In this document: piece by piece, positions 41,552-52,217 of the stretch
Position numbering within the stretch: the stretch's first letter is position 1
Layout: every line of letters begins with the position of its first letter
Notes under the pieces: model-generated
What the model was told of the DNA's origin: nothing
Databases searched by the model: none
What the model saw: the letters and a program-made list of their open reading frames with translations, nothing else
Source: Porphyra umbilicalis
Taxonomy: Eukaryota; Rhodophyta; Bangiophyceae; Bangiales; Bangiaceae
Assembly: GCA_002049455.2 (NCBI GenBank)
Contig: KV918769.1
Location: 62,001-126,000 of the forward strand
Length of the DNA: 64,000 bases
Direction: 5' to 3'
Program-made: the position numbers and the translations under genes

Positions 41552-42073
41552 ATGACGGCCTCCAAGCACGCCACGGACACCACCCACGCCGCCGCCTCTA
41601 CCGTCGGCGCCGCGGGCGCGGGCGTCACCAAAGCCGCCACCGGCCTCCTCGCCGGCGCGGCGGGCGTGCTCGGCACTGCCGGCGCCGCCGTCACGGCCGT
41701 CGGGTCGGAGCTCGTCCACGATACCAGCAAAGTCCTCGGCGGCGCCGGCGTGACGGCCAAGGCGGCGGGCCAGACGGTGGTGGGTGGCGTCAAGACGGCC
41801 ACCGCCACCGTGGCGGGCACCAAGCGTACCGGCGACGACGGGGCACCGCTGCCGGGCTATGGCGGCGTCCACGAGGTGTCGGCGGCGGGCGTGCCGGCCG
41901 ACGGGTCGGGGGTCGCCGGCGCGCGCGGCGTGCCGGCGCCGGTCGGCCCCGCGGGTGCGGTGGGGGTAGGGGGCGAGCCGCCGGCGGCGGGCCTTGGTGG
42001 AGTGGAGCCGACCGCCACGGGCCTCGGTGGGGTGGAGCCGACGGCCACGGGCCTCGGCGGGCCGCGCGTTTAG
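41552..42073 (+). CDS. Ala/Gly-rich small protein, paralogue of the gene at 37204
   Basis: ATG in a strong context (GCCACCATGAC) opens a 173-residue protein beginning MTASKHATDTTHAAASTVGA. The first 95 residues match the minus-strand paralogue about 4 kb to the left. The pattern is small residues with Thr, Lys and Val spaced to give amphipathic helices (GAGVTKAATGLLAGAAGVLG; VVGGVKTATATVAGTK). The C-terminus has a short direct repeat (GLGGVEPTATGLGGVEPTAT). A TATA-like element lies upstream. There is no signal peptide and no intron. It may belong to an LEA-like or dehydration-related group; I cannot confirm this. Confidence 0.72.
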   Translation: MTASKHATDTTHAAASTVGAAGAGVTKAATGLLAGAAGVLGTAGAAVTAVGSELVHDTSKVLGGAGVTAKAAGQTVVGGVKTATATVAGTKRTGDDGAPLPGYGGVHEVSAAGVPADGSGVAGARGVPAPVGPAGAVGVGGEPPAAGLGGVEPTATGLGGVEPTATGLGGPRV

Positions 42074-43150
42074 ACGCGCCCGTGCGGGTGGGGTTGGGCG
42101 ACCGCGGCGCGCTGGCAGCGCCCAGACGCGCCCGGCCGACGGCGAGGGAGTAGTGGCAGAAGCGAGGGGTGCCGGTGAGAGCGGGCCCTCATCATCCTAT
42201 CAGTCACCTCGACACTGGGCCAGTGTCGCACGGCTGGTGGCCCGCTCTAACGAGGACAAGCCGGTTATGGGGGCACACTTGCGCGTACGGGCATACAACG
42301 ATTGGGTTCTGTTTTTTCTCCTCTGCTGCGTGCCCGCCCCGCGGCACCTCGATCTGGCCGTCGGGTCGATGGCTTGTCCATGGCGCCGAGCCGGCCGGCC
42401 GCCGCGAACCGAGCGGAGCTCGGGCCACGCGGATTGGCCCGCTGGCGGGCGCGAGCGTCCACGAGATTCGCGGGTCGGTGGAGTTGGTGCTCGGACCGCC
42501 GCCCCTTGCCCGTTTGTTCTTTACCGGCTGGGCGCCAGGCAGTCTGTCTCTCCGCGGCTGTCCTCTGCACACCCCTGTGGCCGGCCGCGGCGCCCGTCGC
42601 GGACACGCGGGAGAGGACCACGCCACGCTGCGTGGCGACACAAACCGGCAACTTGCCGCACCGCACACCCGTTTCATCAAAGTCGAAAGAGGAGTGCCGG
42701 CCGACACCACGCGCGCGCTCTCTCTCTGGCTCTCTCCCCCCCTTCCCCGCCCTCTGCCCGTCTACCTACCCGACGGCGCGACGCTACCGCCATGAGCGCA
42801 CCGGCACAGCAGCGATGGAGGAAGAAAAAATATTACCATCACCGCCCACCATTCAAGGGCGCGGCATAGAGGAGAACAGCAGGAAGGAAGTACAACACAA
42901 AAAAAGGAAGAAGAGGGGGAGGGAAACAACACCACACCATTGGCAAAAAAAAGATCTGAGCACGAAAGAAGGAAAAAAAAACGGCGAGAGAAGTCGAATG
43001 CACCTAGACCGCCACACAACACAGCTGCGCATTCCTCCCCCCTCATCCGCCGCCGACCTGCACCGCCACCTGGGCCCCACCGCCCGCCGCCCCGACGCCC
43101 CGCCACACGCGCACCACCGCCGCCGACAGAGCTGCATGGGACCGCGCCGC
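42074..43150. other. No gene supported
   Basis: GC-rich then A-rich (42800-43000) DNA. The long + frame through it is Arg/Pro-rich and passes through the antisense of the Alba gene's last exon, so it is not believed. Confidence 0.45.
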
Positions 43151-44647
43151 TTACGCGGGCGGTGCGGCCGCCGCTGGTGGCGCCGCCGCCGCCGCTGCGC
43201 CGCTGCCGCTGGGCCCGCCGCCGCTGCTGCTGGGCCCACCGCCGCCGCCGCCCGGGTGGTGCTGGTGGTGCCCCCCGCCGACGCCTCTGAGCCTGCTGTA
43301 GTGCAGGTCGTCCGACGCCATGAGCGATGCAAACTGGTCCGACTTGCGGATCCAGATTTGGATTTTGGCCTTGGGGAGCGTCGACCGCCCTTCCTCCCGC
43401 ATGTCTACCAGGGATGTCTCAATGCCTGCGCAGGGGGAGGGATGAAGGAGAAGAGCAAAACAACGCGGGGCGGCAACAAGGGCCGTGCGAGATGAAAAAC
43501 AATCGTCGTTAGCAGCGGATCGGCCTGTGGACAGATCCAAGTCACATGGCAGGAGCAACCAATGCGCTACACGCAGAAGGGGCAGCCCGGCCACACGCAG
43601 GCAACGGCGCCCAGAGCCCCACCTCAGCAGAGGCCCTTGCTGCGCTCACCAAGCCGAAATACGATGTAGACCAAAACACGTCAACGTACGGACAATGTCT
43701 ACGTAGCCAGACGACTTGAGGATCTCGGCGACCGTCACCACCGTAGTGACAGCTACGAGGGACAATGGTCCGCAGCAGCAACCAACAGCAGCATCGGTGT
43801 CAAGCGCGAGAGCGTCCATTCGGCGATACCAACAACCAGCCGCATTGCAGAAATAGCAAGAGACGGTCGGAAACAACCCGCAGCCAGTACATCACACACG
43901 GCCCGGAAAAACCGGTCAGACCAATGGCCACGGCGTGACAGCAGCAGAAAAGAAGAGCGTGGAAACAAGTCAGCAGCACGGAAACAAGTCAGTCGAGCTG
44001 CAGAGGATAAAGAGCCAACGCCAGCGGGCCCAGCAGGGGAAACCACCCCGAAACCAACTTGCACGGCCGCCGGCACCCAGACAAGGCACCACGGCCGCTG
44101 GCATCAAGACCGCTACTGTTGGCACCGCCACACGCAGCCGCTGGCAGCAGTACCTGCATCGACAACTGGCTCGCCACGCCCCCCCCCCCCCCCCCCCTCC
44201 GCCAGACCCCACGTTCAGCACGGTAGACGCTGCCGCCACCACCCCCGCCCCCGCCGCCGGCGCCAACGTACCGAGCCCGAGGCCACTCAGCTCCACCTCC
44301 TCCTCATTCACCAGGAACTTCTTGGAGAGGCCGATGAAAAAGTTGAGCGGCCGCTTCTCCCGCGACACCTGGATGCGGTTGCGCGGTCGCGACGGGTCCA
44401 CCGCGGGCGGCGCGCCCGCAGCGGGTGCCGCCGGCGCGCCGGCCGGCACGGGCGCCGGCACGGGCGCCGCCATCGCCGGCGCCGCAACCGCCACTGGCAC
44501 GGCCGCCACCGGGGTGGCCATGGCGGGCCCGCCGGCGACAGCGGCGGGCGCCTCCCCCGCGGGCGCCTCGGCGAGCGTCGTCGCCGCCACGCCAGCGGTG
44601 ACTTCGGCGGTCTGGTCGGGGGCGGTCGAGTCGGTGCGCTCCGACAT
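43151..44647 (-). CDS. Alba-domain nucleic-acid-binding protein, three exons
   Basis: Exons are 44272-44647, 43690-43752 and 43151-43425. Introns 43753-44271 (GTACGT...TAG) and 43426-43689 (GTACGT...CAG) both join in phase, giving 237 residues. The Alba fold is complete: NRIQVSREKRPLNFFIGLSKKFL, then EVELSGLGLAVTTVVTVAEILKS (across intron 1), then GYVDIVRIETSLVDM (across intron 2), then KAKIQIWIRKSDQFASLM. Alba proteins bind RNA or DNA; in eukaryotes they act in translation control or as RNase P/MRP subunits. The N-terminal 80 residues are Ala/Pro-rich. The C-terminus has GVGGGHHQHHPGGGGGG followed by Ser/Ala, a low-complexity tail often seen in RNA-binding members. The splice assignment is well supported because both junctions fall inside the conserved domain. 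Confidence 0.92.
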
Positions 44648-46291
44648 GCCTCGATCGGCGGCCACCCACCCCGGTGGGTGGTTTAGGGCGTGGATGGAAG
44701 GGCGGAGAAGCGGCGGAGCGGCTGAGGGGGGGGGCGGGGGGGGGGGGAAGCGGGGCAGGCACACCAGCGCGGACCGCGTCGAGCACAAGCGCAAAGCCGG
44801 TCCGGCGCACCCACGAGCAGCCAGGCAATGGGCCACGGGCCGGGCACAGCGACGGCGCACGGGGGGCTGGCGGCGACGGGCACGGGCAAAGCACGTTGGG
44901 GCGACTGCCTGGGCCGCACCGCGCGGGGGGGACGGGACTCGACCTCCAATCACCCGCCGGATGTGCGAGACATGTGCGCCCGCGCGCGCCCACCCGGCGT
45001 CGCCCGCTGCCGACCGCCGCCGGTTCCCGCTGCCGCTGCCGACGCTGCCGCTGCCGCTGCCGCTGCCGCTGCCGCTGCCGCTGCCGCTTGCCGCTGCCGC
45101 TGCCGCCGCCGACGCCGTTGCCGCGCCACGCACCGGGCCCGCCGCGCACAATCGGTTGGCGGCGGTGGGGGTGTCCCGGGCGCGTCGGTGCGGGCACGCT
45201 CGCGTCCGCCGCGACGGCGGGTGTCGGGCGCGGCCGGCTCGGCACCCCCCCCGCTGTGCACACACACACCGACACACACACCCCCCGCGCGCCGACCACG
45301 CGCTGCGCGCCCCGCCGCCCGAGCCTCGCCCCCACCCGATGAGCTGGCAAATGGGCGGGCGGCACACGCACGGTCACATTGGTCGGGGCGGCGACCTGGG
45401 TGGTGGAGCCCCCGGGTGATACCCAAACCCCCCCCCGCGCCGCGGTGGGGGAGAAGAGCTCCCTCCCAAAGCACGGCGGGCGGCGCACACGGGGGGGAGG
45501 TTGCTGGTGTGGAGGGGATGAGCCGAGAGCGGTATCCCCGGATAGCCGCTGGCCTGCCTGACCCTGAGGCGCGCCCGAGGAGCGCCGCCGCGCCGCCACC
45601 CCCCCCCCCCCCCCCCCCCCCCCCCCCGCACAACCGATAGCGGCGCTTGGGGGTCGACGCGGGGTGCGCCGCCGTTGCACGCGGGGTTCCCGCTCCCTCC
45701 CCCACCACTGGTCGACGCCCGCGCCTTGGTGGCGTGGGTGAGCTCGCAGATCTCTTGCGGGCTCCATTCTCGCATTCTCGCCCCCCGCCCCGCGGGCCCG
45801 CCCAATGGCGGAGCGTCGCGGTCCGAGGCGCCGGGAAAGCTGACCCCGGCAGACCTGGGACTGGGGACACGTGGGCGCCTGCGCGCAGAAGGTGGGTCGA
45901 AACAAGGAAGTGGCCGGGGGGGGGGGTCCCCCCTCAAGGGACTCTTGAGATGGGGGGCGCATCATGTCAGCGCGCGGTGACGTCGTATCTCGGCCAGTCA
46001 GAGTGCTCCTCGGCAGAGACCACCACCCTGGGAGACCCAATCTCGCTGGGAAGGCAGCTCAGTCGGACACATACTTACGTATTGTTTTGTCTGAGGGCTG
46101 GGTGACAACAAGTCCGTCTGACAGACGCCCGTTGATCCGCGCCGTTGTCAGTTGTTGTTGGCGCATCCACCGGCGGCGGCCTCCGTGGCCGACGCTCCGC
46201 GCCCCACCGGTGCGCCTTGCCGACGGTCGCCTGCTCTTCCCCGCCGCCCCACCCCCCCCCCCCTGCCGGCGCACTTTGCTCCAACGCGACC
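44648..46291. other. Intergenic, low-complexity; one weak minus-strand frame
   Basis: A hexanucleotide GCTGCC array lies at about 45027-45095 and a C29 tract at 45599-45627. A short minus-strand stretch near 45720-45780 (MREWSPQEICELTHATKARA) looks protein-like but has no supported neighbours. The leader of the gene at 46292 occupies the right end. Confidence 0.4.
45027..45095. repeat. (GCTGCC)n microsatellite
   Basis: About eleven near-perfect GCTGCC units, with one GACGCT-type and one TTGCCG-type interruption. Not in a supported gene. Confidence 0.85.
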
Positions 46292-46877
46292 ATGGGCGGT
46301 GCAGAGTTGGCCCCCCTGCCCCTCCTCCGCGCGGTAGCCGTCCTCGGCACCGCCGCCGCCGTTATGTTGTACATGACCAACCTGCCGCCGCCCGCGGCGG
46401 GCGCGCCGCCCCACGTCTTTTCGGGGGTACGTGGGTGGCCACGCCGCCGGGGGGGGAGGAGGGGGCGTCGGGTGGGGGCTGTTGTGAGTCCAGCAGAGAG
46501 AGGCTCCCCGCGTTGTTTTTGGGGGGCGGCGCGGCGGCGCCCTGGGAGAGCGTCCGTCGGTGAGCCCCCGCCGCTGGGGGGGCACGCCCACCCAGACCCG
46601 CGTCGTCGGCCGGTGCATGCGCTGACGGACCCGCGTGTCGCCGCCCGCTCTGCCTCGCTGCCGGCCCTCGCACGCGCGTGCCCCTGGTTGCCCCACCCCG
46701 CCTGCGCCTCTCCGCCCCCCGCCGCCCTTACCCCCACCGCCACAGGTGCAGCAGCTGCTGTCACGGGTGCGGCTGTCGGCCGACCCGCCGCCGCCGGCCG
46801 CGGCGTCGCCGCCGCCGCCCGACGCGAGCGGCCGGGGCGAGCGACGGCCCCCCCCCCCACCCCCCCCACCCGCCTAG
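46292..46877 (+). CDS. Two-exon single-pass membrane microprotein
   Basis: Exon 1 is 46292-46426 and exon 2 is 46746-46877. The intron 46427-46745 begins GTACGT and ends in a pyrimidine-rich tract before CACAG; the junction is in phase 0. The 88-residue product starts MGGAELAPLPLLRAVAVLGT, continues with a hydrophobic segment ending VMLYMTNL, then HVFSGVQQLLSRVRLSADP and a Pro/Ala-rich tail. One membrane segment near the N-terminus, then an amphipathic helix, fits small mitochondrial or ER proteins. The ATG context is good (CGACCATGGG). Not recognised. Confidence 0.6.
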
Positions 46878-46929
46878 GCCCGCCGCGCGTGCCCCCGTCG
46901 CGTGGTGGCGGTTTGGCTGCGCGCGGCGG

Positions 46930-47050
46930 CGGCGGGGGGCGGGCGGCGGCGGCGGGGGACGGGGGGGGCGGCGGGGGACGGGGGGGGCGGCGGGGGACGG
47001 GGGGGGGCGGCGGGGGACGGGGGGGGGCGGCGGAGGACGGGGGGGGGTGG
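46930..47050. repeat. G-rich 19-20 bp tandem repeat
   Basis: About six units of GGCGGCGGGGGACGGGGGG type differ by the length of their G runs. Four or more G blocks per 30 bases make this strongly G-quadruplex-prone on the + strand. It lies 50 bp after the stop of the microprotein gene. Confidence 0.8.
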
Positions 47051-47937
47051 CGGGGGGAGATATTCGTTTGCGCGGGTGCGCCCGCCGCACCGACGCCCCG
47101 GCGGTGTGGGCGCCGCCGCTGCGCCGCGGCGCGCGGCGGCGGCGGGCACGGCGGCCCCCCGGCGGACCGTCGGCGGCGGCACGCGGGCAGAGGGGGGGCG
47201 GTAGAGGGGCGTGCGCGGGACAGCCCGCCGCCGCGCCGGGTGCGGCGCGGCGGTGCGGCGGCGTGCGGCGGTGCACGGCCGCCACGGCGGCCGCCGCTGC
47301 GCCGCGCGCGGGAGCGGGGGCGCAAAAAAAAAAAAACGAGTCACACACGCCCTCGTCTGGGGATCCCCCCACGGACGCGCGGCGCCCGCGGTCGCCGCAC
47401 CCCCCGCGCGCGCGCGCCGACCGGGCGGCCGCCACCCGCGCCGCGCGGGGCGGGCGGTCCCCCCCGGGCGTGCGCCCCCGCGCGCCCCGCCGTCGGCGCG
47501 GCGGCGCCCCGCCCCACCCGCGCCCCGCGGCGGGGCCCCCCCCCCGCCAGTCACGCCCGCCCGCCGCCGCCGTCGGGGCGGCCGTGCCCCCCCCCCCGCC
47601 CCCGCCCGCGCCGCGCCGGCGGCCGCCGCCCCGTGTCGACGCTGCCGCTTCACCGCCGCCCCCGTCCCGACGGGGGCGGCCCGTCCGTCGGGCGCACCCC
47701 CCCCCGCACGCCCACGGCGGCCGCGCGGGGGCAGTGTCGTTGGCGCGCGCGCGGCGCGGGCGCCACGCCCGCCGACAAGCGGCGGCCGCCGTCGTGATCC
47801 GCGCGTCGCCGCGCGCGTCCCCACCCCCGCGCGGCCGCACGCGCCGCCGACGGCGGCGGGCGCGCGCGCGCGCGCGCGCGCACGCCCGCCCGCCGCGGGC
47901 GCCCGTCGCCCCCCCCCCCCCCCCGCCCGGCGGGGGG
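47051..47937. other. Extremely GC-rich, no gene supported
   Basis: Open in nearly every frame with Arg/Pro/Ala content. The frames run into the antisense of the J-protein gene. Contains an A12 tract at about 47325 and a GC-alternating tract (GCGCGCGCGC) near 47860. Confidence 0.5.
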
Positions 47938-49005
47938 TCAGCCGCGCTTGGCGCGCCGGCGCTTGGCGACCCCCCCCGCGACGGGCGGCGACGCCGCCGC
48001 CGCCGCCGCCGGTGCCCCCCCCTTGGCCTTGGCCGCCCCGCGGGCGCCGTCGTCGCCACGCGCGGGCGCCCCGGCGGCCGGCGCGCCGTCGGTCGTGGCG
48101 CCGCCATTGGCCGTGGCCTTGGCCCTTCCCCCGCCCTTGGCCTTGGCCTTGGCCTTGCCCCCGCCCTTGGCCTTGGCCTTGGCCGACGCCTTGGCCTTGG
48201 CGGACCCCCCCCCCGCGTACTTGGCCTCGAGGGACGCGAGGAGGGTGTCAAAGCCGTCTGCGCGCGCCGCCGCGCGCGCGCGCAGGGCGACGGCGAGGCT
48301 CGACGCCCCCCCCGCGCCGCCGCCGCCGCTGCTGGCGGCGGCCTTGCCACGCGCCGCCGCCGCTGTCGCGGCCGGCCGCCGCCGCCGCGGCGCCGCCGCG
48401 GCACGCGCCAGCAGCCCCCCCCGCGCGCGCGCGTACGCCCCCCCCACGTCAGACAACCCCCCCCCCTCGAGCCGCGCGTCAATGGCGTCGACGTAGCGCC
48501 CCAAGTCGCCCTCCTCTGCGTACGGGATGTAGTCGACGAGGTCGGCGACGGCCCCCCCCCGACGGACAAAGTGCGCCGCCACGTCGTCTGCCTCCTCGGC
48601 CGAGCCACGGTAGGTCCCCTCGTAGGCGGCAATCGCCTCGGCCGTCACCTCTGCGGCGCGGGAGCGAAAGTAGGCGTACCAGTCGGCGCCGTCGGGCGCC
48701 ACGCCGCCGGCGCCCCCATCGTCCCCCGCCACGCGGCCCGTCGCGTCGTAGAGGGCGCGCGCGTCCGCGTCGCGGAGCGTGTCGTAGGCGCGTTGGAGGC
48801 GCTGGAAGGCGGCCGTCGCGGCCGCGCCGTCGCCGGCCGCCGCGCGGTCGGGGTGCACGGCGACGGCGAGGCGGCGGTAGGCGGTGCGGATTTGGGGGGG
48901 GGTCGCCGACCGCCCCACGCCAAGGAGCGTGTAAAAGTCAGTGTCATCGGCGGCGGCGGCGGCGGCGGCGTCGGCGGGGGGGCGGCGTCGGGGGGGGGGG
49001 CGCCA
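47938..49005 (-). CDS. DNAJC9: J-domain protein, DNAJC9-like
   Basis: The J domain is DTDFYTLLGVGRSATPPQIR, then RLAVAVHPDRAA (HPD motif) and FQRLQRAYDTLRDADARALYD. It stimulates Hsp70 ATPase. The next region, WYAYFRSRAAEVTAEAIAAYEGTYRGS and VDYIPYAEEGDLGRYVDAID, matches the DNAJC9 core that binds histones H3-H4 in animals. The C-terminus is Lys/Ala-rich (SAKAKASAKAKAKGGGKAKA) and ends KRRRAKRG, plausibly nuclear. ATG at 49005 gives MAPPPP and needs one frame change in the G tract around 48990-49000 to reach the J domain. Intronless otherwise. Confidence 0.88.
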   Translation of the reverse strand, partial: WRPPPRRRPPADAAAAAAADDTDFYTLLGVGRSATPPQIRTAYRRLAVAVHPDRAAAGDGAAATAAFQRLQRAYDTLRDADARALYDATGRVAGDDGGAGGVAPDGADWYAYFRSRAAEVTAEAIAAYEGTYRGSAEEADDVAAHFVRRGGAVADLVDYIPYAEEGDLGRYVDAIDARLEGGGLSDVGGAYARARGGLLARAAAAPRRRRPAATAAAARGKAAASSGGGGAGGASSLAVALRARAAARADGFDTLLASLEAKYAGGGSAKAKASAKAKAKGGGKAKAKAKGGGRAKATANGGATTDGAPAAGAPARGDDGARGAAKAKGGAPAAAAAASPPVAGGVAKRRRAKRG

Positions 49006-49766
49006 TCGTCGCCCGCAACAAAAAAAAAGAAAAAAAAAAAAAAAAAAAAGAGGTAAGAGGCGAGAGAGGGAGGAGAGGGGGGAGGGAGTGTGTGGAAAGA
49101 GGGGGGGGGGGGGGAAGGCGTCGGCGAGGCACAATGGGTTGGGGAGGCGCGCTGACGGGGAGGGCGGGGCGGGGCGACGGGGAGGGCGGGGCGGGGCGCT
49201 TGGACGCAACCGCGCGTCGGGGCACGCGAGCGCGTGCGCGTTCCCGTTTGCGCTCTTCATGGCTGGCGCCAAAACCAGATGACACGCGGATGCGACCTGT
49301 TTTGTGTCACTTTTTGACTGTCAATTTCGACGTCAACTCACAAGTACACAAGCGCACCCTTTGGCTCGTCACGAATTCTCCTCGCACGAGTTGGTGAAGA
49401 GGATGTTGCTCCGCCTCGTGCTCAAACCGGGCTGACATCACACCCCTCCTCGCGCCCGCCTGTTCCTCTTGTGACGCCTCGACGCCGCCCACCGTGTGTG
49501 CGTCCGCCCCTTTCCCCGACCAAAGCGCCCCTCCCACCCTGCATGTCGGAGCGGCGCCAGCCACGCCGCCCGTCGTGGAGGACACCCGCGGCCGCCGGGG
49601 GAGCGGCCTCCTCGGCGGGGACGGCCAGCGCCCCCGCCAGCGTCTCCCTGCCGCCGCCGCCGCCGCCGCCACCGGCCGCCGCCTCAGCCGCCGCGCGGCG
49701 CGCTGGTGGGCACGCACCCGCCGGCGCCCCCCCACGGCCGTCCTTGCCGATGCGGGTGGCGTCACG
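49006..49766. other. Divergent intergenic region and possible transporter N-terminus
   Basis: An A-rich tract (49019-49049) lies next to the J-protein start, then GC-rich DNA. ATG at 49543 opens a plausible Ser/Ala/Pro-rich N-terminus (MSERRQPRRPSWRTPAAAGG) that could join the transporter frame through a frame change at C7 near 49727. It may be its true start. Confidence 0.4.
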
Positions 49767-51973
49767 ATGGTGCGCGCCTTCTTTGCGCGCCTGTCCGACA
49801 CCTTTGGGTGGTCCTTTGTCGCCCTCCTCTTCTCCGCCTACCTCGGCGTCAAGGGGTCCCTGATGCAGTTGACGACGTCGGCGCAGCTGCCGTATTTCAA
49901 AAACAACCTCGGCATCACGGGCACCGAGTACCAAGCGTACGGGACGGCGGCCATGACGCCGTGGGCGATGAAGGCGCTCATCGGCACCATTAGCGACGCG
50001 GTGCCCCTGGGCGGGTACCACAAACGCAACTACATTCTGCTTGCCGCCGTCGGCGGGTCGGTGGCGTACACGCTGCTGGCGACGCTCAAGATTGTGCCGT
50101 CGGCGGCGGCGCTGGCCGCGTTTCTGCTCTTTTGCGCGCAGCTCGAGCTCGCGACGGTCGACTTGCTGGTCGAGGGCACGTACGCACGGGTAGGTGGCGT
50201 GGCGCGTCGAGGTTTCATTGGTGGGTGGGTGTGAGCAGTGGGCGAGGCTGGTGCGAGCGCCGCGCGTGCGTGGTGTGCTGGGCTGGCGGCGAGCGTGTCG
50301 CATGGCGGGCCGTTGTCGGCGAGAACTGACATGTTCTGCGGTGCGTTCTGTCGGTCACTGGTGGGTTTTGTCTCCCCCTTCTATCGTTGCTCTTCACTGA
50401 TGTGTCACCCCCTACCCGCTCTTCGTCCCTCTGCTTCACCATCCCCGCCGCTCCTATTACTCATCCCTTCATCCCTTCGGACCTCTGACTTCGCGCTCCG
50501 TATTTTCCACAGATGATGGTCCTTCACCCCGAAACCGGGGCGGACCTCGTCTCGGCCGTTTGGGGCCTCAACATGGGCGGCTCCTTCATGGCCTCGGCCG
50601 TCGTCGGGGTCATTGCGGACCACTTCAACGCGCGGGTCATCTTTTGGGTGTGCCTTCCGCTCGCCGCCCAAGTCATCATCCCGGTCGCCGCTGGCTGGCT
50701 GCCCGAAGCGCCCGTCCCGCCGGGCATTCGGCGGGACAAACTCGCCGCCCACCCGGCGCTCTTCCGCCTGTGCCTCGTCATGGCGGTGGGGGCGCTGGGG
50801 TTGGCTTTTGCGTCGCTGCTCGCCACCCCCACCGTGCAGGCGGTGTACAGCATTAGCGCGAGCGCGGTGCTGTGTGTTGCCGCGCATTTTGCACTGCCGT
50901 CGCTGCTCGCGCGCGCCAACCTGTACATGTTCCTCACGTCGGCCTTTTACGTGGCCATCCCGGGGGCCCTCGACTTTTTCTACACCGCCGACGAGGCGTG
51001 TGTGCCTGGTGGCCCGCACTTTGACATGTCCTTTTACCTGTCGTGGACGGCGCTCGTCGGGTCCGTCGCGGGGGCGGTCGGCGTGGCGGCTTTCCAGGCC
51101 TTCCTCTCCCGCGCGCACTTCCGCACCGCCTTTTGGACGACGTGTATGGTCAAGGTGGCGGCCTCCCTCTTTGACCTCGTCCTCATCAAGCGGTGGAACT
51201 TGCGCTTTGGTATTGGCGACAAGCTAATGTTCCTCGCCGGCGACGCCATCATCCAGCAAGTCATTGGGATGCTCGACTTTATGCCCGCCGTGGTGTTGAC
51301 GAGCAAAGTGTGTCCGCCGGGCGTCGAAGCGACGGTCTACGCGCTGCTCGCGGGCTTTTCCAACTTTGGGTCCAACGTGTCGCGCGCGCTCGGTGTTGCG
51401 CTCATCAAAGCCTTTGGCGTGCGCACGACGGTGCCGTGCGACTTTACGCGCCTCCCCGAGCTGCTGGTGTTGACGCACGTGTTCATGCCGCTGCTCACCG
51501 TGCCGCTCGTGTGGATCCTCATCCCCGACGCGCGGATGACCGACAACCTGTTTGGCGACGAGGCGGGCGCCGAGGGCGGCGGCGACGCCACCGCCGTCGA
51601 CGTGGCCGACGGCGGCTACGCCAAGGCGCCGACCACCGAGGACGGGGAGGACGACGGTGGGCTGGGCGTGGCGGGGGCGCCCACCGGGCCGGTCGCGGCA
51701 GCCGAGGCGGCCGCGGCGGCGACAGCGGCGGGCCCGCCAGGCCGCCGACCCTTCCCCGAAGAGCGGGAGCGGCTCGTGTCGGCGGCGCAGCCGGTCGAGA
51801 TGGAGCTCGACTCGATTTACGGGGACGAGTCGGACGCGTCCTTCCGCACCCCGACGCCGTCCGCGATGGGCCACGCGGCGGCGGCGGCGGACGCGCGGCG
51901 GAACGAGCGGGCGGGCAGCGGGGGAGAGCGCCGCCTGTCGAGCGACGAGCCGCCGCCGCCGCCACCAAGGTAG
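49767..51973 (+). CDS. BT1-family membrane transporter (folate/biopterin transporter type)
   Basis: Exon 1 is 49767-50189 and exon 2 is 50513-51973. The intron 50190-50512 (GTAGGT...CACAG) joins in phase 0, so TVDLLVEGTYAR continues as MMVLHPETGADLVSAVWG, the BT1 family hallmark (ExxYxR...PETGxDLV). The 627-residue product has about 12 membrane segments, then an acidic Ala-rich cytosolic tail with PFPEERERLVSAAQPVEMEL. BT1 proteins move folates or pterins in trypanosomatids, cyanobacteria and plastid envelopes; the substrate here is not known. Early motif: WSFVALLFSAYLGVKGSL. The start at 49767 (MVRAFFARLSDTFGW) is the conservative choice; an upstream Met at 49543 would add an N-terminal extension. 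Converges with ALG8, 244 bp apart. Confidence 0.9.
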
Positions 51974-52217
51974 TGGGGCGCCACCGTCGTGCAACGCAAA
52001 CCCTTGCCTGTGGCCGGTACATTTGCACATAGGTCCGTTCTCTGGTTCCATGTTGGTCTAGTCCTTTCAACTTTGTCCGTTCTTTTTGGTCTTCCTCGTA
52101 CACCCACAACGGCCGCTGCGGCCGCCGAGTCCTGTTCCGATTTCGCATTGTTACGGTTGCTGTTTCTCCGTCTGCCTGTTGCTTCCACCAACTCTGTATT
52201 CTCCGGCCTGCCACAGC

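Noticed and set aside
42302-43495. 397-codon + frame
   Set aside because: Arg/Pro-rich and antisense to the well-supported last Alba exon.
45374-45937. Minus-strand frame containing MREWSPQEICELTHATKARA
   Set aside because: The short stretch looks protein-like, but flanking parts are homopolymer-derived Gly/Pro runs and no exon structure supports it.
46635-49056. Giant + frames of 550-790 codons through 46.6-49 kb
   Set aside because: They are antisense to the J-protein gene or in extremely GC-rich non-coding DNA; Arg/Pro/Ala composition only.
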